This document shows, one piece after another, positions 35,124 through 44,801 of a DNA stretch of 64,000 nucleotides. Within the stretch, counting starts at the first letter, position 1; the number at the start of each line of letters is the position of its first letter. The notes below the pieces were generated by a model. It was given only the letters and a program-made list of their open reading frames with translations. It ran no database searches and had not been told where the DNA came from. Location of the stretch: contig NZ_JACIJF010000003.1 of the NCBI RefSeq assembly GCF_014199255.1, positions 248,001 to 312,000 on the forward strand. Direction: 5' to 3'. Position numbers and translations under genes: made by a program. This stretch comes from Sphingomonas xinjiangensis (GTDB taxonomy: Bacteria > Pseudomonadota > Alphaproteobacteria > Sphingomonadales > Sphingomonadaceae).

Positions 35124-36428
35124 TCAAACCGGCCGCTGATCCGGCAGCGCGTTGGTCGTCTTGGATCCCCAAAGCGCATAGAACAGGATATACAACTCGC
35201 AGATTGCGGTCAGCAGGAACGACTGCTGCAAGCCATATTCGTCAGCAAGCCAGCCTTGTACGAACACCAGCGCTCCGCCGGCGATCGACATGATCAGCAG
35301 GCCCGATCCTTCCTCGGTCAGCGGACCCAGGCCCTTGATGCCGAGCGTGAAAATCGTCGGGAACATGATCGAGTGGAACAGCCCCACCGCGATCAGCGAC
35401 CACATCGCGACTTCACCGGTGGTGAATACGGTGATGATCATGACCAGAAAGGCCAGGACCGAGAAAACCGCGAGCACTGTCTCGGCGGCGACGCGCTGCA
35501 TGATCGCCGATCCGGCAAAGCGGCCGATCATCATGCCGCCCCACAGCAGGGTCAGATAGCGTCCAGCCTGCTCGGTGGTCATGTTGCCGATGTCGGGGCG
35601 GCTGACGAAGTTCACGAAGAGGTTGCCCACGCCGATCTCGGCGATCAGGTAGATGAAGATCGCGCCCATGCCGAACATCAGGTTGCGATGCTTGAACAGC
35701 GAATGCTTCTTGCGCTCGTCCTTGGCGACACGATTGGTCGCTAGGCCGATCGCTGGTAGCGGGAAGCGGGCGATCACCACCGCCAGCACCACCAGCACCA
35801 CCGCCACCAGCGCATAAGGCAGGATCACCGACTGCGCGTCGGCCAGCCGCTCGGCCTGCGACAGCACCGTGCCGGTTTCCGCAGTGCCGCCCTTGGAGCG
35901 GCCAAGGATCAGATATGCACCGAACAGCGGCGCCAGCATGGTGCCAGCCGAGTTCATCGCCTGCACCAGATTGAGGCGCGACGACGCGGTCTCGGGTGCG
36001 CCGATCACCGCGACATAGGGGTTAGCGGCGACCTGGAGCAGCGTGATGCCACTGGCGATCACGAACAGCATCACCAGCGTGACGCCATAGGATGGCAGGC
36101 TCGCCGCCAGCGTCATGCCCGCCGCACCGGCCGCCATGATCAACAGGCCGGTGACCATCGAGGTCTGATAACCGAAGCGCTCGATGAACTTGGCCGACGG
36201 AATCGACGCGAAGAAATAGGCGATGAACCAGACGCTCTCGATCAGCGATGCCTGGAAATAGGTGAGTTCGAACACGCTGCGCAGGTGGGGCAGCAGCGTG
36301 CCGTTGATGACGGTGATGAAGCCCCACATGAAAAACAGGCTGGCGAGCAGCGTCAGTGCGGAACGGTAGCCGCCGACAGTGGGCTGCTGCCCTCCTGCCG
36401 TGGAGGCTGTGGTGATGGGTGCGGGCAT
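35124..36428 (-). CDS. FucP/GluP-family sugar:H+ symporter (probable L-arabinose importer)
   Basis: 434 residues, twelve predicted membrane helices. LASLFFMWGFITVINGTLLPHLR in the first helix, QVAANPYVAVIGAPETASSRLNL and the NSAGTMLAPLFGAYLI segment are typical of the L-fucose permease (FucP) group of the major facilitator superfamily, which import L-fucose, L-arabinose, glucose or galactose with protons. Position between the arabinose regulator and the mutarotase, with an operator copy in its divergent promoter, supports L-arabinose uptake across the inner membrane. Substrate is inference from context. Confidence 0.86.
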   Translation of the reverse strand: MPAPITTASTAGGQQPTVGGYRSALTLLASLFFMWGFITVINGTLLPHLRSVFELTYFQASLIESVWFIAYFFASIPSAKFIERFGYQTSMVTGLLIMAAGAAGMTLAASLPSYGVTLVMLFVIASGITLLQVAANPYVAVIGAPETASSRLNLVQAMNSAGTMLAPLFGAYLILGRSKGGTAETGTVLSQAERLADAQSVILPYALVAVVLVVLAVVIARFPLPAIGLATNRVAKDERKKHSLFKHRNLMFGMGAIFIYLIAEIGVGNLFVNFVSRPDIGNMTTEQAGRYLTLLWGGMMIGRFAGSAIMQRVAAETVLAVFSVLAFLVMIITVFTTGEVAMWSLIAVGLFHSIMFPTIFTLGIKGLGPLTEEGSGLLIMSIAGGALVFVQGWLADEYGLQQSFLLTAICELYILFYALWGSKTTNALPDQRPV

Positions 36429-36501
36429 CGCGATCCTTCTCTCCTTGGAAAGTCCGGCGTAGCGGGTCTATCCAAGGATTCCCAGCCAGCTTCCATTACG
36501 A

Positions 36502-36518
36502 TTTTTGTCTGACTATAT
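36502..36518. promoter_or_regulatory. Candidate FadR-type operator, copy 2
   Basis: TTTTTGTCTGACTATAT in the divergent region between the FucP-like transporter and the mutarotase. It shares TTTTTGTC-N-GAC and a nearby AT-rich end with the copy at 34147, so one regulator could act on both promoter pairs. Confidence 0.5.
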
Positions 36519-36570
36519 GGGTGCCCAGGGGCGCGTCAACGCTGCCCGTGCTGGAGAGGAGATGCAAGCG

Positions 36571-37710
36571 ATGGACAAAGCGAAATTCGCGGTGGCCGCA
36601 GCGATCTGGACGGTGGTGGCGGGACAATCGGCCGCTGCAGCAGAAGCCAAGCGTGAAGCGGCGGGCACGCTGAAGGACGGCACCGCGGTGGAAGCGGTCA
36701 CGCTGTCCAACGCGAACGGCGTGTCGGCACGCATCCTGAGCTACGGCGCCACGCTGCAATCGTTCAAGGGGCCGGACAAGTCGGGCAAGATCGCCGACGT
36801 CGTGCTCGGCTATGACGATCTCACCTCTTACGTCGATCATCCCAATTATTTCGGCGTCACCGTCGGCCGCTATGCTAACCGCATCGCCGGCGGCAAGTTC
36901 ACGCTGAACGGCAAGACCTACCAGCTCCCGCTCAACGACAAGACCAACTCACTGCACGGCGGCGGACAGGGCTTCGATAAGAAGGTCTGGCGCATCGTCT
37001 CCGTCGACAACGGCCCCACTGCGCGCGTGGTGTTCGGCCTGACGAGCCCCGAGGGCGACTCGGGCTATCCGGGTGCGCTGGAGGTGAAGGTCACTTATTC
37101 GCTCGATGATACGGGCGCGCTCCAGATCGCCTATGACGCGGCTACGACAAAGCCGACGGTCATCAACATGACCAATCATGCGATCTTCAACCTGGCTGGG
37201 GAAGGCTCGCCGATGGGCGCGATGGGCCATCTGCTCACCGTCCCTGCAACAGCCTATACCCCGGTCAATGCTGCGCTGATTCCCACCGGTGAGCTTCGCC
37301 CGGTCTCCGGCAGCGTGTTCGACTTCCGCAAGCCGCGCATCATTGCCGAGGGCCTGCGCGACGGCACCGATCAGCAGATCCGCTACGGCCAGGGCTATGA
37401 TCACAATTTCACGCTCGACAAGGGCCTAACCGCGAAGCCCGAACTCGCCGCCCGACTGGAAGACCCCGCCTCGGGCCGTGTGCTCGAAGTGCTCAGCACC
37501 GAACCCGGCATCCAGTTCTACACCGGCAACTTCCTGGACGGCACCTATTACGGTAAGGCCGGCCATCTCTATCGCATGGGCGACGGCATAGCGCTGGAAC
37601 CCCAGAAGTTTCCCGATGCACCAAATCAGTCGGGATTCGTTTCTGCTCGTGTTGATCCCGGCAAGCCGTATAGGCATGTCATGATCTACCGCCTCTCGGT
37701 TTCCCAGTAA
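36571..37710 (+). CDS. galM: Aldose 1-epimerase (mutarotase), exported
   Basis: 379 residues from the ATG at 36571; the GGAGAGGAG site is better spaced for it than for the ATG at 36562. A signal peptide ([20 protein letters not shown]) implies a periplasmic mutarotase that interconverts alpha and beta anomers of free aldoses. Family residues: [32 protein letters not shown] (substrate His), [11 protein letters not shown] (second His) and [11 protein letters not shown]; the catalytic Glu is in [12 protein letters not shown]. The L-arabonate dehydratase gene starts ten bases after its stop, so they form one unit. It would feed the right anomer to the transporter. Confidence 0.92.
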   Translation: MDKAKFAVAAAIWTVVAGQSAAAAEAKREAAGTLKDGTAVEAVTLSNANGVSARILSYGATLQSFKGPDKSGKIADVVLGYDDLTSYVDHPNYFGVTVGRYANRIAGGKFTLNGKTYQLPLNDKTNSLHGGGQGFDKKVWRIVSVDNGPTARVVFGLTSPEGDSGYPGALEVKVTYSLDDTGALQIAYDAATTKPTVINMTNHAIFNLAGEGSPMGAMGHLLTVPATAYTPVNAALIPTGELRPVSGSVFDFRKPRIIAEGLRDGTDQQIRYGQGYDHNFTLDKGLTAKPELAARLEDPASGRVLEVLSTEPGIQFYTGNFLDGTYYGKAGHLYRMGDGIALEPQKFPDAPNQSGFVSARVDPGKPYRHVMIYRLSVSQ

Positions 37711-37720
37711 CGGACCTGTC

Positions 37721-39517
37721 ATGACCGCCCAAAATCCGCAAAAGCTTCGTTCGCGCGCCTGGTTCGACAATCCCGACAATATCGACATGACGGCGCTCTA
37801 TCTCGAGCGTTATCTGAACTTCGGACTCAGCCTGGAAGAACTCCAGTCGGGCAAGCCGATCATCGGCATCGCCCAGACTGGCAGCGACCTTTCCCCATGC
37901 AACCGCCACCACCTGGTGCTCGCCGAGCGCGTGCGTGAGGGCATCCGTGAGGCAGGCGGCATCGCGATCGAGTTCCCGGTGCATCCGATTCAGGAAACCG
38001 GCAAGCGCCCGACAGCCGGCCTCGACCGCAACCTGGCTTATATGGGCCTGGTCGAGTTGCTGTACGGCTATCCGCTCGATGGCGTCGTGCTGACGATCGG
38101 CTGCGACAAGACCACGCCGGCCTGCCTGATGGCCGCCGCGACCGTGAACATCCCGGCGATCGCCCTCTCGGTCGGTCCGATGCTGAACGGCTGGCACAAG
38201 GGCGAGCGTACCGGATCTGGCACCATCGTGTGGAAGGCGCGCCAGATGCTTGCTGCCGGCGAGATCGACGACAAGGAGTTCATCAAGCTCGTCGCCTCGT
38301 CCGCTCCGTCGACCGGCTATTGCAACACCATGGGCACCGCCACGACGATGAACTCGCTGTGCGAGGCGCTCGGCATGTCGCTGCCCGGCTCGGCGGCGAT
38401 TCCCGCGCCGTATCGCGACCGCCAGGAAGTCTCCTACATCACCGGCAAGCGCATTGTCGAAATGGTGGCCGAGGATCTCAAGCCTTCCGACATCCTCACC
38501 CGTGAGGCGTTCGAGAACGCGATCGTCGTCAATTCGGCGATCGGCGGCTCGACCAATGCGCCGATCCACTTGGCCGCGATCGCCCGCCACATCGGCGTCG
38601 ATCTGCCGATCGAGACCTGGCAGGAAAAGGGCCACAAGGTCCCGCTGCTGGTGAATCTCCAACCGGCCGGCGAGTATCTCGGCGAGGATTATTACCGCGC
38701 TGGTGGCGTGCCCGCGGTCACGGCCCAGTTGATGCAGCAGGGCTTGATTCACGAGGGCGCTCTCACCGTGAATGGCAAGTCGATGGGCGACAATTGCCGC
38801 AATGCGACGATCGAGGACGAAAAGGTCATCCGTCCGTTCGGCCAGCCGCTGCTGGAGGACGCCGGTTTCATCGTCCTCAAGGGCAATCTGTTCGACGCGG
38901 CGATCATGAAGACCAGCGTGATCTCGCCCGAGTTCCGCGAGCGCTATCTGTCAAACCCCAATGATCCCGAGGCGTTCGAGGGTCCCGCGGTCGTGTTCGA
39001 TGGTCCGGAGGACTATCACCACCGCATCGACGATCCCTCGGTCGGCATCACCGATCAGACGCTGCTTTTCATGCGCGGCGCAGGGCCGATCGGCTATCCG
39101 GGCGCTGCCGAGGTCGTGAACATGCGGCCGCCGGCCTATCTGATCCGCGAGGGCGTGCACGCGCTCCCCTGTATTGGTGACGGCCGCCAGTCGGGCACCA
39201 GTGGCAGCCCGTCGATCCTCAACGCCAGCCCCGAAGCCGCGGCGATGGGCGGCCTGGCGCTGATCCAGACCGGCGACCGCGTCCGCATCGACTTGAACAA
39301 GGGCACGGCCGACGTCCTCATCTCCGACGAAGAACTCGACGCGCGCCGCCAGAAGCTCGTGGGCGAAGGCGGCTTCAAGTTCCCGGCGTCGCAGACTCCG
39401 TGGCAGGAGATCCAGCGCGCGGTGGTCGGCCAGATGAACACCGGCGCGATCCTCGAAGGCGCCGAAAAGTACCAGAAGATTGCCCAGACCGCGGGTCTCC
39501 CGCGCGACAACCACTGA
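37721..39517 (+). CDS. L-arabonate dehydratase (IlvD/Edd family)
   Basis: 598 residues, an iron-sulfur, Mg-dependent sugar-acid dehydratase converting L-arabonate to 2-keto-3-deoxy-L-arabonate. The three cluster-ligand Cys residues are visible: Cys60 (SPCN), Cys128 (GCDKT) and Cys201 (GYCNTMGT). [20 protein letters not shown] and [14 protein letters not shown] are conserved active-site segments. The length and the [22 protein letters not shown] start match the pentonate branch (L-arabonate, D-xylonate) rather than IlvD or Edd. L-arabinose context sets the preferred name; D-xylonate or D-fuconate activity cannot be excluded. Confidence 0.9.
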   Translation: MTAQNPQKLRSRAWFDNPDNIDMTALYLERYLNFGLSLEELQSGKPIIGIAQTGSDLSPCNRHHLVLAERVREGIREAGGIAIEFPVHPIQETGKRPTAGLDRNLAYMGLVELLYGYPLDGVVLTIGCDKTTPACLMAAATVNIPAIALSVGPMLNGWHKGERTGSGTIVWKARQMLAAGEIDDKEFIKLVASSAPSTGYCNTMGTATTMNSLCEALGMSLPGSAAIPAPYRDRQEVSYITGKRIVEMVAEDLKPSDILTREAFENAIVVNSAIGGSTNAPIHLAAIARHIGVDLPIETWQEKGHKVPLLVNLQPAGEYLGEDYYRAGGVPAVTAQLMQQGLIHEGALTVNGKSMGDNCRNATIEDEKVIRPFGQPLLEDAGFIVLKGNLFDAAIMKTSVISPEFRERYLSNPNDPEAFEGPAVVFDGPEDYHHRIDDPSVGITDQTLLFMRGAGPIGYPGAAEVVNMRPPAYLIREGVHALPCIGDGRQSGTSGSPSILNASPEAAAMGGLALIQTGDRVRIDLNKGTADVLISDEELDARRQKLVGEGGFKFPASQTPWQEIQRAVVGQMNTGAILEGAEKYQKIAQTAGLPRDNH

Positions 39518-39523
39518 TGCGTG

Positions 39524-39550
39524 CGCCCGGCCTCCACAAGAGGCCGGGCG
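39524..39550 (+). terminator. Terminator after the L-arabonate dehydratase gene
   Basis: Perfect 11-base-pair stem CGCCCGGCCTC-cacaa-GAGGCCGGGCG beginning about six bases after the stop codon, followed by TTGCTCT. Strong enough to end most transcripts before GH127. Confidence 0.7.
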
Positions 39551-39716
39551 TTGCTCTCGGAAGGTGGCGCCAACCGGCTACATCGATCCATCGCGCCGCG
39601 CAGGCCGGTGTCTGCGCCTCGCTTCTCGCTTGGCCTGCCTCGGCATGCGTCCAGCGACACATGAACCAGCCGGTCGCAAGAACCGGGACAGGACACGGCT
39701 TGCCAGGATTGGATCG

Positions 39717-42038
39717 ATGACTCTCACCCCCACTCGCCGCCACTTCCTCGCCGGCGCCAGTGCCCTCGCCCTTGCCGGCCCGGCGGCCGCCCGAACGGTC
39801 GCCGATCGCATCACCCGCGTCGAGCCCGTTGCCGCACGCCACGTGACACTCAAGCCATCGCCCTTCGCCGATGCCGCCGCCGCGAACCGCCGTTACCTGC
39901 TCTCGCTCGATCCCGAGCGCCTGCTCCATAACTTCTATCGTTCGGCCGGCCTTCCCGCACCTGCTCCGATCTATGGCGGCTGGGAAGCCGCTGGCATCGC
40001 CGGGCACTCGCTCGGCCATTGGCTCTCGGCTTGCTCGCTGGTGATCGCCGACACCGGCGATCGTGAGATTGCCGCCAAGCTCGATCACGCCTTGGCCGAG
40101 ATGGCGCGGATCCAGGCCGCGCACGGCGACGGCTATCTCGGCGGCACCACCGTCGAGCGCGACGGCAAGATCGTCGACGGCAAAATCGTATTCGAAGAGG
40201 TCCGCCGCGGCGACATCCGCACCGGCGGCTTCGACCTCAACGGCGGCTGGGTGCCCGTCTACACGTGGCACAAGGTCCATGCCGGCCTGATCGACGCCCA
40301 CGGCCTGGCGGGCAATGCGCGGGCGCAGCCGATCCTTGTCGGCCTCGCCGGCTATTTCGGCGGAATTGTCGAGGGGCTGGCGGACGATCAAGTCCAACAG
40401 ATCCTCCGCGCCGAACATGGCGGCATCAACGAAGCCTATGCCGACACATTCGCCATCACCGGCGATCCGCGCTGGCTGCGCCTGGCCGAGCGCCTCCGCC
40501 ACAAAGCGGTGCTCGACCCGCTGACCGAGCAACAGGATAAGCTCGCCGGCCTCCACGCCAACACCCAGATCCCCAAGGTCATCGGCCTCGCCCGCCTGCA
40601 CGAGCTGACCGGCGATGCGGCCCACGCCACCGCCGCGCGCTTCTTCCACACCACTGTCACTCAGCATCACAGCTACGCGATCGGCGGCAACAGCGACCGC
40701 GAGCATTTTGGGCAACCAGACCAGCTCGCCAATGCTCTCGCCGAGACCACGTGCGAGGCATGCAACAGCTATAACATGCTCAAGCTGACCCGGCACCTGT
40801 ACGGCTGGCAGCCCGACGCGTCGCTGTTCGACTATTATGAGCGCGTCCAGCTCAACCACATGCTCGCGCACCAGCGCCCGGACACCGGCATGTTCGTCTA
40901 TTTCATGCCCATGGCGGCGGGCGGACGCCGCTCCTATTCGACGCCCGAGGAGAGCTTCTGGTGCTGCGTCGGCTCGGGCATGGAGAGCCACGCCAAGCAT
41001 GCGGACTCGATCTACTGGCAGTCGGCGGACACGCTCTACGTCAACCTCTACATTCCCTCGCAACTCGACCTGCCCGACCTTGGCTGGAAGCTCGCGCTCG
41101 ACACCCGCTATCCGATGGAAGGGCAGATCGCCCTGACCGTAGAAAAGGCACCGCGCAGATCGTCGGAGCTCGCGCTGCGCATTCCGGCATGGGCCGATGG
41201 CGCAACGCTCGACCTCGACGGCAAGTCGCTGCCGGTCGTGCCGGTTCAAGGCTATGCCCGTCTCAAACGTCGCTGGAAAGCCGGCGAACACCTCACCCTG
41301 ACGCTGCCGATGCAGCTCCGCACCGAAGCCATTCCAGGCGACGCGAGTACCCTTGCTTTTCTCAGCGGTCCGCTGGTGCTCGCCGCCGATCTCGGCCCCG
41401 CCGACCGTCCGTTTGAAGGAGTCGGTCCCGCACTGGTTGCTGCCGGCGCCCCCGTGCGCGCCGCTCGACCGATCGTGGGCGCGCAGCACCATTACAGCAT
41501 CGCCAACCCGCTTGGCGGCGAGACCACGCTCAAGCCGTTCTTCCCGCTTTATGATCGCCGTACCGCCGTCTACCTCAAGCACTTCACCCAGGAGCGTTGG
41601 GCCGACGCTCGCGACGCCTATGTCGCCGATGCAACCGCCCGGGCCGAACTGGCCCGGCGGACGATCGACATCTTCTATCTTGGGGAAATGCAACCCGAGC
41701 GCGACCACGCCTTCGCTTCGTCCAAAAGCGAAGCCGTCCAGCTCAACGGCCGCAGCGGCCGCAAGCTCCTGGCGGGCCAGTCGATGCGCTTCCGCTTGGC
41801 CCGCGATCCCGCCGCGACGATCCTACGCATCACCTATTGGGGCGCGGACATCGATCGCGTCGCTAAGATTCAAGCCGATGGCGAACCCGTAGCTACCGAA
41901 CGCCGCACCGGCCCCGCAGCGCCAGGCTTCGTCACGGTGGACTATCCGCTACCCGCAGGCGGCACTGCGGCCGAGATCGCCTTCCACGCTGAGAAGGGCG
42001 AAACGCTGGTCTATGAGGCGCGCACGCTACGCCCCTGA
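39717..42038 (+). CDS. GH127 beta-L-arabinofuranosidase-type enzyme
   Basis: 773 residues from the ATG at 39717. Twin-arginine-like leader TRRHFLAGASALALAGPAAA. The (alpha/alpha)6 catalytic domain carries the unusual Cys-based centre known from bifidobacterial HypBA1: Glu347 and Cys349 (CEACNSYNM) and the Cys416-Cys417 pair (FWCCVGSG), in which the first Cys of the pair is the nucleophile and the others bind zinc. TFAITGD and GHSLGHWLSA are also family-typical. GH127 enzymes release beta-L-arabinofuranose, found in hydroxyproline-linked or pectic side chains. About 200 bases with no clear promoter separate it from the upstream terminator. Confidence 0.9.
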   Translation: MTLTPTRRHFLAGASALALAGPAAARTVADRITRVEPVAARHVTLKPSPFADAAAANRRYLLSLDPERLLHNFYRSAGLPAPAPIYGGWEAAGIAGHSLGHWLSACSLVIADTGDREIAAKLDHALAEMARIQAAHGDGYLGGTTVERDGKIVDGKIVFEEVRRGDIRTGGFDLNGGWVPVYTWHKVHAGLIDAHGLAGNARAQPILVGLAGYFGGIVEGLADDQVQQILRAEHGGINEAYADTFAITGDPRWLRLAERLRHKAVLDPLTEQQDKLAGLHANTQIPKVIGLARLHELTGDAAHATAARFFHTTVTQHHSYAIGGNSDREHFGQPDQLANALAETTCEACNSYNMLKLTRHLYGWQPDASLFDYYERVQLNHMLAHQRPDTGMFVYFMPMAAGGRRSYSTPEESFWCCVGSGMESHAKHADSIYWQSADTLYVNLYIPSQLDLPDLGWKLALDTRYPMEGQIALTVEKAPRRSSELALRIPAWADGATLDLDGKSLPVVPVQGYARLKRRWKAGEHLTLTLPMQLRTEAIPGDASTLAFLSGPLVLAADLGPADRPFEGVGPALVAAGAPVRAARPIVGAQHHYSIANPLGGETTLKPFFPLYDRRTAVYLKHFTQERWADARDAYVADATARAELARRTIDIFYLGEMQPERDHAFASSKSEAVQLNGRSGRKLLAGQSMRFRLARDPAATILRITYWGADIDRVAKIQADGEPVATERRTGPAAPGFVTVDYPLPAGGTAAEIAFHAEKGETLVYEARTLRP

Positions 42039-42067
42039 AGCCGATCCACGACCGACAAGGCGAGTCC

Positions 42068-42487
42068 TCAGAACCGCTTGCGCAGGAAGAAACGCCGGTG
42101 CCCCACCGGATGATCTTCCAGCGTCCCAAACACTTCGAAACCTAGCTTTTCGTAAAAACCGCGCGCCTGGAAATCGAAAGTGTCGAGCCACATTCCAACG
42201 CACCCGCGGGCACGCGCCACACTCTCCGCCTCCCGCATCAGCGCATTCCCCAGGGCCTGCCGACGATACGCTTCGGGAACCACGAGATACTCTACGAACA
42301 GCCAGTCATAGCCGGTTTTTCCCCACAGCCCGCCGACGGCGGCACCATCTTCGTCGGTCAACAGCAACGCAAGCGGCGTTACCTTGGGGTCGCCAGTTTG
42401 CGCGATGTTGAACGCGCGAAGCGGTGCAAGCACGGCGTCCCGATCGGCCTCATCGGGCCGTTCCGGCTGGGTGATGCGAAGAGTCAT
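42068..42487 (-). CDS. GNAT-family N-acetyltransferase
   Basis: 139 residues. The GNAT core is visible: VEYLVVPEAYRRQALGNALM carries the acetyl-CoA-binding beta4-alpha3 element (Q/R-x-x-G/A), followed by the MWLDTFDFQARGFYEKLGFEV C-terminal half with the conserved FYEKLGF motif. It would acetylate a small molecule or protein amine in the cytosol; the substrate is unknown. Convergent with GH127. The 190 bases upstream, to 42676, hold no gene or signal I recognise. Confidence 0.83.
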   Translation of the reverse strand: MTLRITQPERPDEADRDAVLAPLRAFNIAQTGDPKVTPLALLLTDEDGAAVGGLWGKTGYDWLFVEYLVVPEAYRRQALGNALMREAESVARARGCVGMWLDTFDFQARGFYEKLGFEVFGTLEDHPVGHRRFFLRKRF

Positions 42488-42675
42488 GCCTCAAGCGTAG
42501 CGACGCCTTCGCTGCGTGCAAGCCGTGTAACGAGCCTGTATCCACCCGCGCGCGGCAGACGCGCTTAGAAGCGGAAGCCGCCAGCCTAAAACAGCGGGCC
42601 TAACGCACTGTCGGGTGCAGAGGACAAGCTCCGCCAACGTGCTGTAATCGTAAGCAAACAAGCGGAAACGTTGCA

Positions 42676-44181
42676 TCACCGAACTTCCACGGGAACCCTC
42701 ATCATCGCTAGCGCCGCAAGGAGCAGCGTGGCGGCGGCGAAGGCCATGGTCCAGATGGGTTCGGTCGGGAAAAAATGCTTGGTGATCGAGCCCATCACTG
42801 TTGCCACCAGGAGCTGCGGGACCACGACGAACACGTTGAAAAGACCCATGTAAATGCCAAGCTTGCGCTGCGGCAGGCTGGAGGCGAGGATCGCATAGGG
42901 CATTGCAAGGATCGACGCCCAGGCAATGCCGATGCCGACCTCACTCGCCAGCAGCAGCTGCGGATCACTCACCCAAAAGAAGCTCGCAAACCCCGCCGCG
43001 CCACACAGAAGGCCGACAATGTGCGTGCGAACCTGGCCAAAACGACGCGAAAGCCAGGGTAAGAGCGTCAATGCAGCGACCGCGGCGACGCCGTTATAGG
43101 TGGCAAACAGCACGTCGACCCAATTTGCGCCCTGCTGATAAGCGGGGCTCTGCGCATCGGGGGCGCCGTAGAAGGCGCTGGTGACGATCGGCGTGGTGTT
43201 GATCCACATGATGAACAAAGCCGACCAGCTAAAGAACTGCGCCACTGCCAAACGGCGCATGAGCACCGGCATGCCGGCGAAATCGCCGACGATATGGCCG
43301 AGCATCGAGATCGGCCGCCCCGCCTTGGCGCGCGAAACTGCGATGATGCTCGCAAGACCGTAGCCGGCGAGCAGCGCACCGAGCAGATAGACTTCCTTCT
43401 CCAGGCCCCACAGCGCCACCGCCCCGGCGACCATCGCACCGGCGGCGATCCACAAGAGGCTCGTGCCGTGGCCGCGCGCGGCCAGCACGCGGGTGGTGTG
43501 GCTGTCGTCCGCAGCATCGTCACCGTGGAACGCCGCCATTTCGGCGGGCGAGTATTCGCGGGTGGTGAGCACGGTCCAGAGCACGGAAAGGAACAAGGCC
43601 GCGCCGCCGAACCAGAAGGCGACGCGCACCGTGTCGGGGATGCCGCCCCCGGGTGCCTGGTTGGAAACGCCGAAATGCTCGAGCAGCCAAGGGAAGATCG
43701 AGCCGAACACGGCCCCTGCCCCGATGAACGCGGTCTGCACCGCATAGCCGGCGGCGTGCTGATCCTTGTCGAGCTGGTCGCCGACGAATGCGCGGAACGG
43801 CTCCATCGAGATGTTGAGCGACGCGTCGAGCAGCCAGAGCAGCAGCGCGGCCATGAGCAAGCCGGGGCTCTCTGGCATCAGGATCAGCGCCAGCGCCGCC
43901 AGGATCGAGCCAAGCAGGAAATAGGGTCGGCGACGACCGAGCCGGCCCAGCCAGGTGCGGTCGCTCAGATGCCCGATCACCGGCTGAACGAGCAGCCCGG
44001 TCAGCGGCGCGGCCACCCACAGCGCAGGAAGATCGTCGAGGCTGGTCCCGAGCGACTGGAAGATGCGGCTCATGTTCGCGTTCTGGAGCGCGAAGCCGAT
44101 CTGAATCCCGAAGAAGCCGAACGAGATGTTCCACAGCCCTGCCCAGCTTTGGCGAGGGCGGGTGGCCGAGACGGTGCTCAC
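42676..44181 (-). CDS. MFS disaccharide (maltose-type) transporter, SLC45/GPH-like
   Basis: 501 residues from a GTG at 44181 that overlaps the preceding stop by four bases (GTGA). Twelve predicted helices. LWNISFGFFGIQIGFALQNA at the start, then a short cytoplasmic loop with SDRTWLGRLGRRRPYFLLG, are characteristic of the bacterial/sucrose-proton symporter-like group used for maltose or maltodextrins in Caulobacter, Xanthomonas and sphingomonads. It is the last gene of the four-gene alpha-glucan operon and would import maltose or short maltodextrins from the periplasm. Confidence 0.87.
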   Translation of the reverse strand: MSTVSATRPRQSWAGLWNISFGFFGIQIGFALQNANMSRIFQSLGTSLDDLPALWVAAPLTGLLVQPVIGHLSDRTWLGRLGRRRPYFLLGSILAALALILMPESPGLLMAALLLWLLDASLNISMEPFRAFVGDQLDKDQHAAGYAVQTAFIGAGAVFGSIFPWLLEHFGVSNQAPGGGIPDTVRVAFWFGGAALFLSVLWTVLTTREYSPAEMAAFHGDDAADDSHTTRVLAARGHGTSLLWIAAGAMVAGAVALWGLEKEVYLLGALLAGYGLASIIAVSRAKAGRPISMLGHIVGDFAGMPVLMRRLAVAQFFSWSALFIMWINTTPIVTSAFYGAPDAQSPAYQQGANWVDVLFATYNGVAAVAALTLLPWLSRRFGQVRTHIVGLLCGAAGFASFFWVSDPQLLLASEVGIGIAWASILAMPYAILASSLPQRKLGIYMGLFNVFVVVPQLLVATVMGSITKHFFPTEPIWTMAFAAATLLLAALAMMRVPVEVR

Positions 44182-44801
44182 AGCCGGCGCGCCTTGCCGC
44201 CGGCAGCGACGAAGCGGATCGCCTGTCCGCGGCCTGGCGCGAGCGCCACCGTCCGCGTATCGCCGCGGCGCACCTGGCGCCTTTCGATTACGATCGAGTA
44301 GATCACGACATTGAGCGCAAGCTGCTTGGCCTCGGTCGACTGGAGCGGGCTGCCTTCGGACCCTTCGAGACTGAGCACGCGGGGGGCGAAGTCCATTGGC
44401 CCGCCGAGCCATTGAGTGAAGAACATGTTAGCTTCGTGCTCGGGCGGGTTCTTGCCCGGCCAGGCGTTGTATTCCATGCCGCGGCCGCCTTCCCGCGCCA
44501 GCCAGTTGGGATAGGTCCGGCGGAGCCCTGTGTCCTTGATCGGCTCGTGACTGTCGATGCCTACCTTGTGCTCGATCTTGGGCGCGTCAGTGAACATCAC
44601 GCCCAGACGGCTGGGGGCGACGACCGCCGTGCCGCGGCGGGTGACGGCGTAGGTTGGGCGACCGTCGTCATCGAGCGTGATCGCCACCTGGATCGGCTTG
44701 TCGGGCGAAGTGCCCGTTGCCTGCACAACCGGAGCGATCTGCGCATAAGCACTCGAAGTGGCGAGCAGTGCCAGCGCGCCGCCGAGAAGCGCCTTGGTCA
44801 T
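44178..44801 (-). pseudogene. GH97 alpha-glucosidase remnant with large in-frame internal deletions
   Basis: 207 residues from the ATG at 44801, against roughly 650-700 for intact GH97. Residues 1-80 are a signal peptide (ALLGGALALLATSSAYAQ) and the start of the GH97 N-terminal domain (VAITLDDDGRPTYAVTRRG, VVAPSRLGVMF). At about residues 77-86 (44545-44570) the sequence jumps to the late catalytic-domain motif EPIKDTGLRRTYPNW ... GMEYNAW ... PPEH. A second jump near residue 170 (about 44290) joins AKQLALNVVIYS to the extreme C-terminal strand (TRTVALAPGRGQAIRF). Most of the barrel and several catalytic Glu are gone. Both frame and ATGA/GTGA overlaps with neighbours are kept, so it may still be translated. 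Confidence 0.78.

Noticed and set aside
42491..42679. 62-codon leftward ORF in the gap upstream of the GNAT gene
   Set aside because: Cys/Arg/Ala-rich composition, no ribosome site and no family resemblance; likely chance.
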